NCBI GenBank assembly: GCA_024529925.1
Contig: JAFEUB010000064.1
Location: forward strand, 1,772,001-1,836,000
Direction: 5' to 3'
Source: Ophthalmolycus amberensis
Lineage: Eukaryota; Chordata; Actinopteri; Perciformes; Zoarcidae
DNA length: 64,000 nucleotides
Below, in pieces: positions 27,601 through 38,690 of this stretch. Position numbers and translations under genes: made by a program. The first letter of the stretch is position 1. Each line of letters opens with the position of its first letter. Under the pieces are notes generated by a model, which was not told the origin of the DNA, ran no database searches, and saw nothing but the letters and a program-made list of their open reading frames with translations.

Positions 27601-30600
27601 GTCTACCATGACAAGACAGTGTTTCTTACCTTCCGATGGAGAGAGCTCAACAAAGTCCATCATAATGTGCTCAAAAGGGCGTGTCGGAGGCGGATGTGCA
27701 GCCTGGCTGGACACTGTCACAGGCCTGCCTACATTGTGGGTAGAGCAGGTTACACATGCAGAACAGAATTTTTGTGCACATGCTGTGAATCCCTTTGTGA
27801 ACCATGTCTCATTTAATGCACTCAACATTCCCCCTTTTGATACATGGTCTAACCCATGTGTCAACTTAGCATAATGGCTGAAATAATGCTTAGGCAGACA
27901 CGGTTTAGCATCAGGCCCTGACCATAGTCCATCAAGTCAGGACGAGGAGTGCACCGAGCTTGGAGCTCAGCTAAACAGTTGTGCTCCTCTCCGTCACCAG
28001 GAATGGGGAGTAATGATGCAGGGTTAAGATTAGTACAGCGTTTGACCGTTACGTTTGGCATGTCTAAGAGACATGTGTGATAACGCAAATATTGCGCTGC
28101 AGAGAGGTGAGACGATTTCTGTTCGAGGAGAATCAAAGACACCGAATGAGGAACGAGCTAATGGAGTTAATGGAGCGTATCCTACTATGTCACGTGAGGC
28201 AGCGAGTGCCTTTTCAGCCGCTGCCACTGCACGCAAACATTGTGGCAAACCAGCTGCGACTGGATCGAGTTTTGCGGAGAAATACGCAACTGGTCTTAAT
28301 TTGTCACCGTGTGATTGTAGCAACACCGAGGTCATGCAGCCCTGTCTTTCATCTACTGTCTGAGTGAACGGTTTGTTCGGATCTGGCAACCCTAGAGTTG
28401 GAGGAGTTTGCAGAGCACATTTCATTTGTGTGAAGGCTGAATGACCTTCTTCAGTCCAAATTATTTTGCCATGTGCTGTGAGATTTTTACCGTGAATCAA
28501 ACTTGATAATGGTTTCTCCATCTGTGAGTAGTTAGGTATAAACGACCGACAGTATGAACACATACCTAAAAAGGACATCAACTGTTTTTTAGTGTCAGGT
28601 TTCGGTATCGACACGATTGAAGCTATTCTTTTTGGAGAGAGGGTTTTCCCTTCCCCTGAAATGTCATGACCTAAGAAATGTACATTTTGCGTTACAAACT
28701 GTAATTTAGATAGACTGGCCTTGTGGCCCTCTTGTGCTAAATGTTGTAGCAGTTTTATTGTGTCCCAGGAGGGGACTGCATTGAACAAATCAACAACTGG
28801 ATGTGCCAGAATTTTCTTCAATTAAACAAAGATAAAACAGAAGTAATTGTTTTTGGTACCAAGGACGAACAATTGAAAATCACCGCTCAGCTTCAATCAC
28901 TGATGTTAAAACCCACAACCCAAACCAGAAATCCAGGTGTAGTTATGGATTCAGACCTCAACCTGAACAGCCACATCAAGACAATTACAAAATCAGCCTA
29001 CTATCACCTGAAGAATATATCAAGGATTAAAGGACTTATGTCTCAACAGGATTTGGAAAAACTTGTCCACGCATTTATCTTCAGCAGACTGGACTACTGT
29101 AACGGTGTGTTTACAGGTCTCTGTAAAAAGTCCGTCAGAAAGCTGCAGCTGATTCAGAACGCTGCAGCTCGAGTCCTCACTAAGACCAGGAGGGTGGATC
29201 ACATCACTCCAGTTCTGATGTCTTTGCACTGGCCTCCTGTCCAAAGAATTGACTTTAAAATCCTGCTGTTGGTTTACAAAGGACTGAATGGTTTAGGGCC
29301 AAAATACATCTCTGATCTGCTGCTACCTTATGAACCATCCCGACCCCTCAGGTCGTCTGGGACCGGTCTACTTTCTGTTCCCAGAGTCAGAACTAAACAT
29401 GGAGAAGCAGCGTTCAGTTTTTTCTGCTCCACATATCTGGAACAAAGTCCCAGAAAGCTGCAGGTCTGCTGAGACCCTCAGCTCATTTAAATCAAGATTG
29501 AAGACTTTTCTGTTTGCTGCTGCCTTTAATTGAACCACATTCAATTAATATATTAATCAATTTCCTGCATTTCTGCATTTTACCACTGTATTTTATTTCC
29601 TACACTGTTTTTTAATGTTTTCATGCAATGAATGTTCTTAATTGTTTTGAAATCTCCTTTTCTTTTGCCTTATGTTTTGATGCTTTTTATGGTTTTATGT
29701 GAGACACTTTGAATTACCTTGTAACATACAAGGGGGGGGGGGGGGGGGGGGGGATTCTCCCTGGGGTCCATCTCTTCCCGCAAGTGGCAGAGTGCAGGGT
29801 CATGTTTTCCAGCAGGCCCATGGTTAACTCAGCAAGTTTCCAGACACACATTTTGTATACTCAGCTTACGGACAGCTGAGCGGCCCCTCGGCTCCGTGTT
29901 TCGGAGAGTGTGTCCGACTCTAGGTGTTTACTCGCAGCCTGTCAGTCAGCAAATAGGGGAGTAGCAGGAAACACATGTGTTGGTACTGTGTTGCAGTGTG
30001 TTGGCGAAAGATCATCTAGTTCCAAAAACAAACTTTGTGTACGACTAACTTAAGAGCTTTAAGAGGTTTGAGTTATATTTGTTATTCAGGGCAGCAACAG
30101 TTTTTATTTGAGTTCGGTTTCTCATTTCCTGTTTTTTTGTGGGGGGGAGAAGCAGCAGCAGCTCTGCGGCTCCTCTCCTCACTGCAACTCTTGTTCTGTC
30201 TGCTGTCGTCATTTGTAGTAACGTGCAGGAAGTTTAATTCACCCCCACCCCCACCACCACCAACCTAAAAACCCCACGAACATCTCTGCAACAGCCACAA
30301 ACAAACAAACTCTCTGCACCTGTCTCTTCATTTGAACCCAACACACACACACACACATCTACAGTATCGGTGCATGTCTGCTCATGTGCATCTGCCTTTA
30401 TTCCCCTGCAGTGGCAGCTCAGCTCGGAGTTATTTAACGGGATGAACTTAATCCCACGGAGTCAAACAGTCCTATCATTTAATGGCACCCTATTGGCCTG
30501 AACCCAGTGGCCTGTTGCTCTCAGCAGTACAGATCAAGTCCATTATCTTTGTCCTTGTTTGGTAATCCTCCAGTTCAAGCTATGTTTTCCCATGTTGTGC

Positions 30601-31887
30601 TTCCTTAAAGCTGCCAGATGAGTGGAGTTTCAATAGCATGGATGGGATCATTATTATGTTTTCTTAAAGTCACAGAAGGTGGAAAAAGAATAGTGATTAT
30701 CAAATACCTGCAGTACTTCAAAAGAAAGAAAACTACTGCAAAGCATTTCAGATAAAAGGTGTGCTGTAAGAGATAACGGATAAAGTTCAACGCGATGACA
30801 GAGTCAAAGGTCGCCACTGTGTTACGACGTTAAGACACGTCACACGTGTTCGAGTGTGTCGCTTTTAATCTGTCTCCACTCGCTGACCTGAGATCTGCTC
30901 ACTTTCCATCGAGAAAATGGAGCTGTTGACTTCTTCTTCTCTGGAAACAATCTGAGTTCTACTTCTACAGACAGTGACAGTTCCTTTACGAGAGCAATAC
31001 AACAGTCGACTCATAAACCTTTATCGACCAAATTCACTCACAGTGTAGACATTGTAGAGCTTAAACAAAGAGTTGGAAAACGCTAATACCAAATGTGATA
31101 ATGCCAGACAGTGTGAAATAAGGGGATTTTACTAATCTAAAAGCCTCCTATAAGAGGAAGCACAATGTGGAAACCGGGGTCAAATGAATAAGCATTAACT
31201 CTGTGTTTTACTGTGTTGTATTGGTGCATCTAGTGCTGCTGACGTGGGTGAACTGCTCCAGCGTGAGGTGGGCCACCAGAGTGCAGGACGTATTCACCGC
31301 CGGCAAGCTGCTGGCCCTCGCCCTCATCATCGTCATGGGCCTCGTGCAGATCTGCAAGGGTGAGCTCCCTCACCGCATATGTCCACAGTCTGTCCCACCT
31401 TTGTCTGGTGTCTCTGTGTGAAAGGACGAAAGACGCACACACACTCGCGGTCACCGGGGTCATCTTAAGTCACTCGGGACAGTGTGGACTCCCCGTGGAC
31501 TCCGCAGGGGTCAGTGAGTTTCTGGGGCCGCCCTTTTTGGTTAAAACTCACATTGCTAATATCAGCACGCCTGCGTGGGTTTGCTGTCACAACACGGCCG
31601 AGGGCCAGTTATTACAAGGGGCCACAGAGAGTAGGGCCCCTGAAACAACCGAATGGGGATTTCCGTGCGAGCCTTTGAAGTCATATGAAGAGTCCGGTGG
31701 CTGATCTGATGGGAGGCTTTGGGTCATATATGAGGGACGGCATGTGAGATACTTTAATGCTGTCTGAAAACATGGCTCAACGGGGGATTGCAGGAAAAAA
31801 TGTAATGACGAAGGAGAATGCAAGAAGATCCCTAAAGATCGAGGATGGTTTAGACTTTTTCTCAAATTGAAAACATGAATTTTTCTG

Positions 31888-31928
<41 letters not shown>

Positions 31929-34661
31929 TATATCACTAAAAATGTCCCCTCATCTTTTGCATTATCTTCTCCACATGCAGGAGAGTACTACTGGCTGGAG
32001 CCAGCCAACGCCTTCGAGCCCTTCCAGGAGTACGACGTGGGTTTGATAGCCTTAGCCTTCCTACAAGGCTCCTTCGCCTATGGAGGGTGGAACTTCCTCA
32101 ACTACGTCACAGAGGAGCTGGTGGACCCTCATGTGTAAGACACTTTACACTGCTTCTCCTGTCTGGAGTCATATGTCGTTGCTCAAACCACCTTCCCACA
32201 GGACAGAATGGCTCCTCGCTTATGGGATCGGCTGGTTTTAAAGCTTTTTTTCAGTGATTAGCAGCATTTTTCGTTAAGCTCTCTGAAAAGTATTGAATTT
32301 AGCACGGGATTAATTCTCCCCATCATTCCGGTCACTGACCTAGAAACGTTTCTGGTATAATTTCATGGTTTCATTCGGTTTTATTTCTTCATTTCCTCTG
32401 AATTTTCTGTCTTCTTAACAATCCCACGTTTTTTAATAATGTTGGTATCCGTTAATGCACCTCCCCTCAGGTACATCTTTTCATTTCCGTCTCTAAACCC
32501 CCCCCCCCCCCCCCGTACCTCTCTTTATCTCTTCAACTTTCCTCCTCATTTTGTCTCCTTAACCTAGCTGTTTCTATTCGTCTCCAGGAACCTTCCTCGC
32601 GCCATCTTCATCTCCATCCCCCTCGTCACCTTCGTGTACGTCTTTGCCAATATCGCCTACGTCACGGCCATGAGTCCCCAGGAGCTGCTCGCCTCAAACG
32701 CTGTTGCCGTGGTGAGTATCTCAGAGCGTGACGCAAGGTGGTCCTGTGACTTCACACACAAGTTTGGTAGTAGAATGACGCCCTCTAGTGAGTCGGATGT
32801 GTTGGCTGATACCTTTTGGACCTCAGTCGGCTGCATGATGGTAGTGAACACGTGATGAAATCGAACCATCTGCCTCCTGTCCCTCTCTTTCATCCAACCT
32901 CTAACCTTCATCCTCCCGCTCCTCCATCACCAGACCTTTGGTGAGAAGCTGCTGGGAGTCATGTCGTGGATCATGCCCATCTCTGTGGCTCTCTCCACCT
33001 TCGGGGGAGTCAACGGGTCCCTCTTCACCTCCTCGCGGTAAGTTGGCTCGATCACAACTTCCAGTATGATCTGCTATTTGTGGGCACCAACTGCCGACGG
33101 ACACACCTTTTAATTATTGCAATGAATATATGTTGTCGTGAAGTGGTTCTCTGGGTATGTGCTCTAAATTTAAACCTGCCCATAGCACTTTCTAGTCTTC
33201 TATTTTCCTCATGTAACACGTGGATGTACCGTCGACTTTAATATCGTATAATATGCCGTAACTGAATGATTTCTTTCCTTCGCAGGTTGTTCTTTGCTGG
33301 AGCCAGAGAGGGCCACCTCCCCAGTCTGCTGGCCATGATTCATGTGAAACGCTGCACTCCCATCCCGGCTCTGCTCTTCACCGTGAGTAGCTCTCTCGCC
33401 GCCACACTCCTTTCATTTTTTTCCGGATAAACCCTGAAAGCTGCAGACAAACTGTCAAACTTACTTCCCTTCTTCTTCTTCTTCTTCCTTCAGTGCCTGT
33501 CCACCCTGCTCATGCTGTGCACCAGTGACATGTACACCCTCATCAACTACGTGGGCTTCATCAACTACCTCTTCTACGGAGTCACCGTCGCCGGGCAGAT
33601 TGTCCTGCGCATTAAACAGCCCGACCTTCACCGGCCAATCAAGGTGTGTTTATGTGGTGTTTTTGCCCCATCTCTGTCTAAAAACAGCCACAAAAAGCAC
33701 CATTATTACAACAATTCACAAAAGAGAGAAAATGACAGGTGCAAAAAGTAGAATTATTCTACAAACTACCAAATGGTCCTTTCTACATGAGTGTCATAAT
33801 ATGTTTGTGTTCTCTCCTCCAGATCAGCCTCATCTGGCCGGTCATTTACCTCCTCTTCTGGGCCTTCTTGCTCATCTTCTCCCTCTACTCTGAGCCCGTG
33901 GTGTGCGGCATCGGCCTGGCTATCATGCTGACTGGCGTCCCCGTCTATTTCCTGGGAGTCTACTGGGACAACAAGCCACAGTGCTTCGACGCCTTCGTTG
34001 GTAAGTTTGCTGTCATGTTAAATTTTCTTATTATTGAAATTACAAATTCATTATATATCGTCAGGAAAGTCTACGGAATACGAAATTCCAAAGTTAAAGA
34101 TTCATTCATTGACACCTTTGTTTAACCAGCAACAAAACAGAAATGTGCAGACGACAATTTGTGGTTTTAGGGGGAAGCTATTCTTGTTAGCATATTTTTC
34201 AACTAGCCGGGCTAGCTGCTTCAAGTCTTTATGCTAAGCTAAGCAGAATGGATATTTTCTAACTCTTGACAAGAAAATGAATACAAGTATTTCCAAAAAT
34301 GGCAACGTATTCCTTTGACACATCACTTAATTCGAAAAATGGTGACATAATTGTGTGAAACACGGTTAAATTTAAATAGTTTGTCCTTAGAAAAATGCAA
34401 TAAATCCAAGTAAAAGCTTTCTCTTCATATGCTACATACATTTTGTCTCATTTGAAAGCCAATCACCGCGCTGGTCCTGAAGCTCTTTGTCACTCTCTTC
34501 TTCCAGACAAGATGACGTACTTGGGCCAGAAGTTCTGCGTGGTGGTTTATCCGGCCATGGGTAAGAGCGTCGGGAGCGGAGCGGAAGGAGAGGAAATGAA
34601 GGAGGCCAGGTCTCCTCTGTCCAAGGAGGACGGAGACAACCACAAGTCAGCGGACTGCTAA
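14010..34661 (+). CDS. slc7a8: LAT2-type large neutral amino acid transporter, 11 coding exons
   Basis: Light chain of the heteromeric L-type exchanger: it moves large and small neutral amino acids across the plasma membrane, with SLC3A2 (4F2hc) as partner. Coding exons: 14010-14142, 18856-19060, 21323-21474, 31234-31359, 31981-32134, 32588-32711, 32934-33037, 33286-33382, 33494-33643, 33823-34000 and 34507-34661. All junctions are GT-AG and phases match, giving 525 residues (human about 535). The N-terminus ends in [19 protein letters not shown], then the GSGIF substrate-binding motif in TM1. Cys148 in PTCFPPESG corresponds to the cysteine that is disulfide-linked to 4F2hc. Twelve hydrophobic segments are expected. 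The short C-terminal tail is rich in Glu/Lys and ends SADC. It resembles SLC7A8 more than SLC7A5 throughout. Intron 3 (21475-31233) holds the LINE/retrovirus insertion, which does not touch the exons. Confidence 0.96.
14366..14510. repeat. Common teleost interspersed repeat
   Basis: Contains CAGACGCTTTTATCCAAAGC, then CACTTACAATTCAGATGC, and near the end GGGTTAAGTGCCTTGCTCAAGG. These phrases recur in many fish genomes as a short interspersed repeat. I cannot assign the family name securely. Confidence 0.65.
15580..15634. repeat. (CA)n microsatellite
   Basis: About 27 uninterrupted CA units, the longest dinucleotide array in the window. Flanking open frames on both strands are its translations. 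Confidence 0.97.
17262..17482. mobile_element. Possible hAT-like MITE
   Basis: Begins CAGTGGTTCCCAAACTTT, a typical end of hAT-superfamily repeats. A degenerate inverted match (TTTGAGAAACAG) lies near 17,470-17,482. No clean 8-bp target-site duplication was seen, so this is tentative. Confidence 0.35.
18327..18450. repeat. Dispersed repeat, copy 1
   Basis: Contains CCAGTCTTTATGCTAAGCTA followed by GTGAGAGTGGTAACGATCTT, parts of a common teleost repeat. Related pieces occur at about 34,205-34,316 and 41,040-41,150 in this window. Confidence 0.55.
19061..21322 (+). other. slc7a8: slc7a8 intron 2
   Basis: AT-rich noncoding sequence with a short CA repeat near 20586-20606. The segment 19,997-20,130 has a GGTTCGAA box and GC-rich palindromic bits but does not fold into a recognisable tRNA by eye. 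No other feature is seen. Confidence 0.65.
21475..22519 (+). other. slc7a8: slc7a8 intron 3, part upstream of the LINE
   Basis: Noncoding; includes a 15-C run at 22066-22080. A 60-codon open frame at 22296-22478 shows no family resemblance. The exact 5' edge of the adjoining LINE cannot be fixed and may lie a little before 22520. Confidence 0.5.
22520..23601 (+). mobile_element. L2/CR1-type LINE, 5' fragment with reverse transcriptase
   Basis: The open frame (22545-23601 before it runs into the inserted LTR) encodes the end of the region preceding RT, then RT motifs: the [17 protein letters not shown] block, [13 protein letters not shown] and the catalytic YADDTQIY. Between FQQLTNFLA and [11 protein letters not shown] the block that normally carries the first catalytic aspartate is missing, an internal in-frame deletion. 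The copy is therefore dead. Its continuation is at 28775-29753. The interruption lies just after the YADD region, at GGGTAACT (ends 23601). Assignment to the L2 clade rests on the motif style; CR1 is the alternative. Confidence 0.85.
23602..24333 (-). repeat. Endogenous retrovirus 3' LTR
   Basis: A 732-bp LTR of a minus-strand retrovirus. On the minus strand it starts TGTTATGGG (24333 downward) and ends CCACAACA at 23602, so it has TG...CA ends with short imperfect inverted repeats. A TATA-like TATAAAT lies at 23803-23809 and a polyadenylation signal AATAAA at 23715-23710, in the order expected for U3, R and U5. It abuts a purine-rich tract on the env side. No second LTR copy exists in the window. 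Confidence 0.8.
24334..24345 (-). other. Retroviral polypurine tract
   Basis: On the minus strand AAAGAGTGGAA immediately precedes the LTR start TGTTATGG. This is the expected place for the plus-strand primer of reverse transcription and independently fixes the LTR boundary. Confidence 0.7.
24557..26423 (-). pseudogene. env: Retroviral env, nearly complete but frameshifted
   Basis: Envelope glycoprotein of the endogenous retrovirus. The main frame is 590 codons (26423-24651). It shows a hydrophobic leader (about residues 33-50), many N-glycosylation sites, a CXXC motif in SU (126-129), a minimal furin-type RXXR (394-397), a heptad-like region, a CX6CC motif in TM (492-500) and a membrane span beginning near 547. 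CXXC with CX6CC is the gammaretrovirus-type pairing of covalently linked SU and TM. An 8-base A/T run at 24743-24750 within the membrane span is where the frame shifts: the true cytoplasmic tail, acidic and ending FDAQV, continues in another frame to 24557. Upstream, env would be made from a spliced RNA. Whether the shift is a real lesion or an assembly error cannot be told here. Confidence 0.85.
26424..26781 (-). other. Spacer between pol and env of the retrovirus
   Basis: Sequence between the end of the integrase frame and the env leader. It carries short open frames on the minus strand with no recognised domain. It is the expected site of the env splice acceptor, which I did not fix. Confidence 0.4.
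26782..27950 (-). pseudogene. pol: Retroviral pol: integrase region
   Basis: A 360-codon open frame (27864-26782), with in-frame sequence extending upstream to about 27950. It includes an HHCC zinc-binding region ([12 protein letters not shown] supplies the cysteines), the DDE catalytic triad (Asp in MMDFVEL, Asp in SSDNGSHF, Glu in GGAVEREN) and a C-terminal GPF (GPY/F-type) module followed by [10 protein letters not shown]. This architecture is typical of gammaretrovirus and epsilonretrovirus-like pol. The integrase looks intact in sequence but lacks a connected upstream polyprotein, because the RNase H segment is deleted. It would normally insert viral DNA into the host genome. Confidence 0.85.
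27951..28774 (-). pseudogene. pol: Retroviral pol: truncated reverse transcriptase, RNase H mostly deleted
   Basis: The minus-strand frame contains the RT thumb/connection region ([24 protein letters not shown], a [14 protein letters not shown] block, [16 protein letters not shown]). A frame change occurs near 28,130, where the continuation ([20 protein letters not shown]) is in another frame. The sequence then jumps from CTPRPDL (about 27,940) almost directly to the pre-integrase region, so most of the RNase H domain has been deleted. The upstream edge is at about 28763-28774, where RT sequence abuts LINE sequence; the RT active site, protease, gag and the 5' LTR are absent. Confidence 0.8.
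28775..29753 (+). mobile_element. L2/CR1-type LINE, 3' fragment
   Basis: Continues the LINE frame interrupted at 23601. It begins ACTGCATTGAACAAATC, and the C-terminal RT region ([42 protein letters not shown]) is open to about 29470, then shifts frame (the rest reads to about 29533). A 3' UTR follows, ending near a GAATTACCTTGTAACATACA tail and a 22-G run (29732-29753). The joint with the first fragment is natural if the retrovirus is removed, which shows that the virus inserted into an older LINE. Confidence 0.85.
29754..31233 (+). other. slc7a8: slc7a8 intron 3, part downstream of the LINE
   Basis: Noncoding. Short CA repeat near 30339-30357 and a CCACC-rich patch near 30240-30262. No exon or recognised repeat otherwise. 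Confidence 0.6.
31895..31927. repeat. (AT)n microsatellite in slc7a8 intron 4
   Basis: About 16 TA/AT units, some 50 bp before exon 5. Confidence 0.95.
32498..32514. repeat. Poly-C tract in slc7a8 intron 5
   Basis: Seventeen C in a row, about 70 bp before exon 6. Confidence 0.95.
34205..34316. repeat. Dispersed repeat, copy 2
   Basis: In slc7a8 intron 10. Contains GTCTTTATGCTAAGCTAAGC and ends near CAACGTATTCCTTTGA, parts of the same teleost repeat seen near 18.3 kb. Confidence 0.5.
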
Positions 34662-36930
34662 AAATCTCCATCTCCCACCTGCCCCCAAAATATACAGACA
34701 TATGCAGACGAACACACGGGTGCATACACACACACACACAAACACACATACAGCGAACATACACTACAGTTTGTAGTGTATTTACACTTTGTCTTCAATA
34801 TTTTTGGTTTGGTTTTGTATCAATCAATAATTTCTGTGCCAAATACAACGGGAGATATTTTGAGGAACACGACCTCAAAGTTTTCTGTCTGGGGTCTTTC
34901 AAAAGTGCAACAAAGAACGGTTAGCGCCTTCTCAGTACATGACTGAACAGACTACTCTTCATCATCTTCGTCCTGCTTCTCCTCCTCCACACACTCCTAG
35001 TGTAGTCGTATTTTTTAAATCTTTTTATCAAAAGACTTACTCTACTGTCATGGCTACGCAAACACCTTCTTTTTTTTTTTGCTTTGTTTGCCACTTTGTA
35101 AGGGATGTTGCTTTGTCATCCACTCAACACACCAAAGCTGTATTTTGGGTATTTTGATTTTGTATTTTGATTTTTCAAAGCAGAAAATGCGATCAAGTCA
35201 TTTCGTGTAGTGAAGTGCACTAAGTACTGCGTTGTTTCGAAGCTGACTGTGACTCCGAAATGTACGATGATTGTTTATATAATTTGATGTATTTTGTTAT
35301 TTTACTTTACTGTTGATTTTAGTTCTGTTGATATTCTTTTTTTCTACTTAACATCATACACATCTGAGCCTATTTTTAATTTTTTTTTTTACTCTTGTGG
35401 AGGCGTTGACAGCTGATGTGTGATCTGTACTTTGTATCGGTAAATGTTGCACAGTTCTTGTTAATTGCCTTAATTTAGAAGACAGACAGTATTTGGGCGC
35501 TGATGCGGCTCTGTTTATGCCTGATGCCTCATACTTTGGGGGAGTTTTTAAATGTTTTAAGGAAGTAACAAAAAACAACTAGAAAGTGGATTCTTGTAAG
35601 AACACCACACTGGTAATTTACCCGTTAAAACTGCAAGTCCAGCATGTGAACTAGAGTGGATAAATAGGCGAGACATGATGATGTTCACCACCACGTCCGC
35701 ATCGTTAATGTGCAAACCCATACATGTGAATGCCTGCGTGAGGCATTGATTGTCTTACATGTTTTACGGAAGAAGTATTTTTGTAGCTTACCATCTAGCT
35801 GGTGTTTAAATGATTTTGTTCTTTATTTAGGTTGTAGAAATTTAGAGCTTTACATCATATTTTGATTCGTACAATTCACAAGAAGAGATTTTAGTACATA
35901 TTATAGTAAACAACACTCCTGCACACATGAACACACATATACTCTTAAGTCTTTCTATAATCCATCAGTGTCTCAGGGCATCCCCACTGCTCTCTGTTTA
36001 CACACAGTACACTGCCTATAACCAGACCAGTTGGATTCCAGACCACCAAAACTCAACAGATCTCACTGATAGCCTGTTTGAAATCCAGTCTGTCAGTGCT
36101 AAATGTCTGTACTGGTGCTTTTAGATATTTATTTCCTCGGGATGTCCCAGAAAAAGATGAGAAGAGGACGGACGGCAAGTGAATCGTTCAAAAGTATTGC
36201 TAAAGTTGGGCCAGTAACATGCAGGTGTGTTTAGTTGAACTGTAAAGGGGAACAGGGTGTCCTGGATGTCTTTACGAGTACAATGATTGTGTTTTTGTGG
36301 CTGTATGTTTATTGTGTATTTACAGAGTATACACACATGTCTTTATATTGTCTCTTAGTAAATAAAAACCACTGACTAAGGTTTGAATTTGTAGCTCAAG
36401 GCCTCATTTATATTCTTTATTTTGATTCCGCTGTGCCATCATTTCAAAGAATGTGATTCTCGCTGCGTTCAGTCATCTATTTTTCTCAATTTTGAACACG
36501 CAACATAAACTCTTACTGTACATGAATGAGGCCTGAGAATGTTTCCACCTCATCAATCAAATGCTGCAACTTCATGTGATACGGCGATGTAATCAGTGCA
36601 GACTCAGCTTCACCATCTTGTCTACTGCTTAAACTCTACAGACGGTTAAACAGTGTTGATTGTGTTGAACAAGCTGCAACTTCTTGCTGTAATCAGACCA
36701 AAGCAGGCCTTCAATATGGTAGAAATATGAAGTTTTCTATGTTGTGACAGTCATGTATACTGATAATCTAAGCAATACATCGTCGCACTGCAATACACTG
36801 CCTGATAAGAATGTTATTTCTGAATCATTTTGACTGAAATTACTCTCAAACTTAAGTCTCTTTTTGTGTAATAAAATGTAAATGTACATATTGGTGGCGA
36901 GTGTGCGACCAGAATAAAAAAATATTCGAA
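34662..36930 (+). other. slc7a8: slc7a8 3' UTR
   Basis: Long AT-rich noncoding region after the stop. Candidate polyadenylation signals AATAAA at 36361-36366, 36870-36875 and 36913-36918. The convergent nedd8 gene ends about 100 bp beyond the last of these. Confidence 0.6.
36361..36366 (+). terminator. slc7a8: Polyadenylation signal, slc7a8
   Basis: First AATAAA after the stop codon in a suitable context; 36870 and 36913 are alternatives. Confidence 0.5.
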
Positions 36931-37034
36931 TTTTCACCCTCTCCTTTGTGCAGCTGTTTTGAAAAACGTAAAAGAATTTATGAAGAACACAGAATGGTGA
37001 ATGGAAAGTGAGACATTTTAAGCATCAACGTAAG

Positions 37035-37040
37035 TTTATT
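37035..37040 (-). terminator. nedd8: Polyadenylation signal, nedd8
   Basis: TTTATT on the plus strand is AATAAA for the minus-strand nedd8, about 550 bp past its stop codon. Confidence 0.5.
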
Positions 37041-37415
37041 GTACAGACAAACTAATCCACAGCATCGGTCCATTTCACACCGTTATGTACACACTGCACA
37101 CTCTGTGCTACATGATTAAGAACCAGTGGTGGGAGGTTTTTCCTTCACTTATAGTTTTCACTTTGTAGTTAGCTTGTGTCACACTCTGAATGTAAAGACA
37201 GTAATCCGAGGACGGGTCTCCCTGACACGTCTTTACGCTAACAATTATCTCATCAGTGGACCAAAGATAGATGCTGACAGGCAGAGCCACAGAATGACTT
37301 GAACACATTTTTCTGTGGCAGCCGATTGTTGTAAATCTTTGGCCGAAAGCTTTGTATAATTCTGAAAGTAAGGTCAACCTTAACGCGTGTGACTCGCCAT
37401 GCCAACGTTACAGTA

Positions 37416-37432
37416 GGGGGGGGGGGGGGGGG
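37416..37432. repeat. Poly-G tract in the nedd8 3' region
   Basis: Seventeen G in a row on the plus strand; poly-C in the predicted nedd8 transcript 3' UTR. Confidence 0.95.
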
Positions 37433-37590
37433 AGCGTTTGCGGCCAACACCAGTAGAACCTGATCTAACTCCGTCTCTTGCCTACGATGCCGCCAGGTGA
37501 CTCCGCAAACACACTGCTGTGCGTCCTCGGTGTGTCCTGTTAGTGTAGGCATCGCGGGGGGAAAAGCCAAGGCGTGATTTCAAGCGGCGG

Positions 37591-38169
<579 letters not shown>

Positions 38170-38690
38170 CTTTGCTGCCTTGTCTTTATCAAACGAAGTG
38201 GAGCAGGAACTTTATTGTACGATAGTGATAACAACAACACGAGATTTCTGTGAGGAAACTTGATATTCATTCCCTTCCAAAATGTAAAGGTTGTTTCCTG
38301 TGTGTGTCAGCGGATCCCTCGGCACCCTCGTGTGTGTATGTGAGAACGGTTCCGCTTCATGTTGATTTCGGACCGTTTCAGACTTGGCTTAATTTTCCCG
38401 TCGAAGAAGCACAACATTTGCCCTAAAATATCTTACATTATCGTTCACAACACAACCCGAAATATATTTCCCGAATAGCAATAATAAACAACCTTTGCGA
38501 CACCAGTGCGACGTGGCGTAAAGCAAGCCTCGCGTTTTTGTAGTTTTTGCCCGCGCACCACCTCGTAGCTAAAGCCCCTTAAAAACTACAAGTTGGCTGT
38601 CAGTTGGTGTCCGCCCCCATAAAGCTTCCCGCGCACACCGCGGATGAGAAAGCCAGCCGCACGGACTAAATAAACCAGACTTTCCTGTAG
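38170..38690. promoter_or_regulatory. Shared divergent promoter of nedd8 and gmpr2
   Basis: The nedd8 start codon (38169, minus) and the likely gmpr2 first noncoding exon, which ends at 38690 before donor GTAAAT, lie about 520 bp apart. The middle is CpG-richer (GCCCGCGCACCACC near 38550) with an ATAAAG box near 38619. This arrangement suggests a bidirectional promoter for two housekeeping genes. Confidence 0.55.

Noticed and set aside
26765..28367. Several plus-strand open frames across the retroviral pol region
   Set aside because: Antisense shadows of the minus-strand integrase and RT; no independent domain.
22520..29753. The retroviral/LINE block as a novel defence or domesticated system
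   Set aside because: All parts are explained by a dead LINE and a truncated endogenous retrovirus; only the env frame deserves a selection test.
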